Source: CAYLMG01 sp964464635 (GTDB taxonomy: Bacteria > Planctomycetota > Phycisphaerae > Sedimentisphaerales > Anaerobacaceae). Taken from it: a stretch of DNA of 6,793 bases. The notes under the pieces are model-generated. The model did not search any database and was not told the DNA's origin. It saw nothing but the letters and a program-made list of their open reading frames with translations. Shown piece by piece: positions 6,346 to 6,793 of this stretch. Positions within the stretch are counted from its first letter, which is position 1, and the number at the start of each line of letters is the position of its first letter. The stretch covers positions 1 to 6,793 of the forward strand of contig CAYXGT010000112.1 of assembly GCA_964464635.1 (NCBI GenBank). Reading direction: 5' to 3'. Position numbers and translations under genes: made by a program.

Positions 6346-6367
6346 CAGGCTTCCGAAAGAAAGCCTG
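6346..6367 (-). promoter_or_regulatory. 5'-leader hairpin abutting the PEP-CTERM ribosome-binding site
   Basis: On the minus strand CAGGCTTTC, a TTTC loop and GGAAGCCTG form a 9-bp stem with one G-U pair. The 3' arm ends directly before AGGGAG, the ribosome site of the PEP-CTERM gene. It leaves that site exposed, so it may protect the mRNA or position the ribosome, but a binding site for a regulator is also possible. Confidence 0.5.
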
Positions 6368-6403
6368 AAAACACTCTTCCAAGTGCAAAAAATACCTAAT
6401 CTG

Positions 6404-6432
6404 ATTATTGCCTATTTAACATTCTATGTCAA
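6404..6432 (-). promoter_or_regulatory. sigma-70-type promoter of the PEP-CTERM/dockerin operon
   Basis: On the minus strand: perfect -35 TTGACA (6427-6432), 17-nt spacer, -10 AATAAT (6404-6409; five of six consensus bases). The predicted start is near 6397, giving a leader of about 64 nt containing the hairpin next to the ribosome site. No sigma-54 GG/GC pair is seen upstream. Confidence 0.75.
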
Positions 6433-6504
6433 GATAAATTGCAATAAATTATAACCTGATTTTTTCCTTATTATCCTCTGCATTCTTAATTCTCTACCCT
6501 TAGT

Positions 6505-6526
6505 GGTAAAAAAAAATATTTTTACC
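6505..6526. repeat. AT-rich dyad abutting the rightward -35 box
   Basis: GGTAAAAA (6505-6512) and TTTTTACC (6519-6526) form an 8-bp inverted repeat with a 6-nt spacer, ending on the base before the predicted -35 at 6527. Position and A-tracts fit an operator or UP-like element for the rightward promoter. A terminator is unlikely because only two pairs are G-C. Confidence 0.4.
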
Positions 6527-6554
6527 TTGAATTTATCGCCTTAATTAGTACAAT
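6527..6554 (+). promoter_or_regulatory. candidate rightward promoter
   Basis: TTGAAT (6527-6532), 16 nt, then TACAAT (6549-6554; five of six consensus bases). Predicted start is at about 6561, exactly where the first leader stem-loop begins. It is divergent from the operon promoter at 6404-6432; no gene lies between. Confidence 0.5.
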
Positions 6555-6560
6555 ACTTCT

Positions 6561-6655
6561 GTGTGTTAGAAAACACACGTAGGGAGGCTGGTTCCTCACG
6601 GTTCAGAACAGCTTGTCTCGCCGAAGTCTTGACGTAGGTGGGCAGTTCACGTCAA
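6561..6655 (+). promoter_or_regulatory. structured 5' leader RNA with three stem-loops, family not recognised
   Basis: Hairpin 1: GTGTGTT/AACACAC around AGAA (6561-6578). Hairpin 2: AGGCT+GTTC (6585-6589, 6591-6594) with GAAC+AGCTT (6606-6614), one bulged G and an 11-nt loop. Hairpin 3: TTGACGT/ACGTCAA (6629-6635, 6649-6655) with a 13-nt G-rich loop. They occupy most of a leader of about 133 nt before a ribosome site and an ORF. None of the riboswitch consensus sequences I know fits. Together with the operon leader and the two promoters this accounts for the 360 bp between 6334 and 6693; nothing else is seen there. Confidence 0.4.
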
Positions 6656-6693
6656 AATTAATTCGTAAGCTCTTTATTACAAAGGACTAACAA

Positions 6694-6793
6694 ATGTCAA
6701 ATAATCACAAGACACGAGAAACAGGTCACGAGACACTAAAAACGTGTATCAAGCATCAGGGCTCGAAAAACGGTAAACTAATTAACAAATTCA
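6694..6793 (+). CDS. start of an unidentified protein (runs off the window)
   Basis: An ATG at 6694 has AAAGGA (6681-6686) 7 nt upstream, and the frame stays open for the 33 remaining codons. The visible N-terminus, MSNNHKTRETGHE onwards, is polar and rich in Lys, Asn, His and Thr, with no signal peptide or known motif so far; a hydrophobic segment could still follow beyond the window. The DNA has a short near-repeat, CACGAGA-A/C-AC, at 6713 and 6727. The promoter and leader upstream support a real gene, but 33 residues are too few to name it, and a chance open frame remains possible. Confidence 0.45.
   Translation, partial: MSNNHKTRETGHETLKTCIKHQGSKNGKLINKF

Noticed and set aside
6337..6440. 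Sigma-54 promoter of the kind linked to PEP-CTERM genes in some proteobacteria
   Set aside because: No GG-N10-GC element of the right form was found; a good -35/-10 pair is present instead.
6561..6693. c-di-GMP-I (GEMM) riboswitch
   Set aside because: The third hairpin has GTAGGTGGGCAG, loosely like the GEMM receptor hairpin, but the conserved ACGCAAAGCC core and the GAAA-capped stem are absent.

Overview
The window looks like a chromosomal segment of a planctomycete, most likely of class Phycisphaerae (Sedimentisphaerales-type). That is an inference from protein style: a very long secreted GLUG/beta-helix protein ending in a type I dockerin, a PEP-CTERM protein beside it, moderate GC content and AT-rich intergenic DNA. 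There is no rRNA or other taxonomic marker. No CRISPR array, tRNA, insertion sequence or phage gene was seen.

Left part (1-1992). The 3' end of a MacB/FtsX-type ABC transporter permease runs into the window on the + strand and converges on rnc (RNase III), which is on the - strand with a 40-bp gap. rnc has its own promoter, with a TTGACA box and an extended -10, and a 32-nt imperfect hairpin in its leader. Its catalytic domain has Gly where a metal-binding Asp is normally found. Upstream of rnc, on the same strand, is a small STAS-domain protein of the anti-sigma-factor-antagonist type.

Middle (1923-2746). A + strand gene with its own promoter encodes a thioredoxin-fold lipoprotein whose active site is F-P-W-C rather than C-x-x-C. 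It is followed by 298 bp packed with three inverted-repeat elements: a 15-bp perfect stem with a 75-nt loop, an 8-bp stem plus T-run terminator, and an ATTCCC...GGGAAT palindrome of the dispersed dRS3-like kind.

Right part (2747-6433). A two-gene - strand operon is driven by a good sigma-70-like promoter. The first gene encodes a 173-aa PEP-CTERM protein. The second starts 2 nt after its stop codon and encodes a 1020-aa secreted solenoid protein: signal peptide, about 8 GLUG repeats, a right-handed parallel beta-helix, a beta-sandwich and a dockerin. The ribosome-binding site of the large gene lies in the codons for the arginine tail of the PEP-CTERM protein, so the two are probably translationally coupled. 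Both products should be exported to the cell envelope or surface.

Far right (6434-6793). Divergent from the operon is a + strand promoter whose predicted start site coincides with the first of three stem-loops in a leader of about 133 nt. The leader precedes a ribosome-binding site and the start of an ORF that runs off the window. It matches no RNA family I recognise and is the best candidate here for something undescribed.
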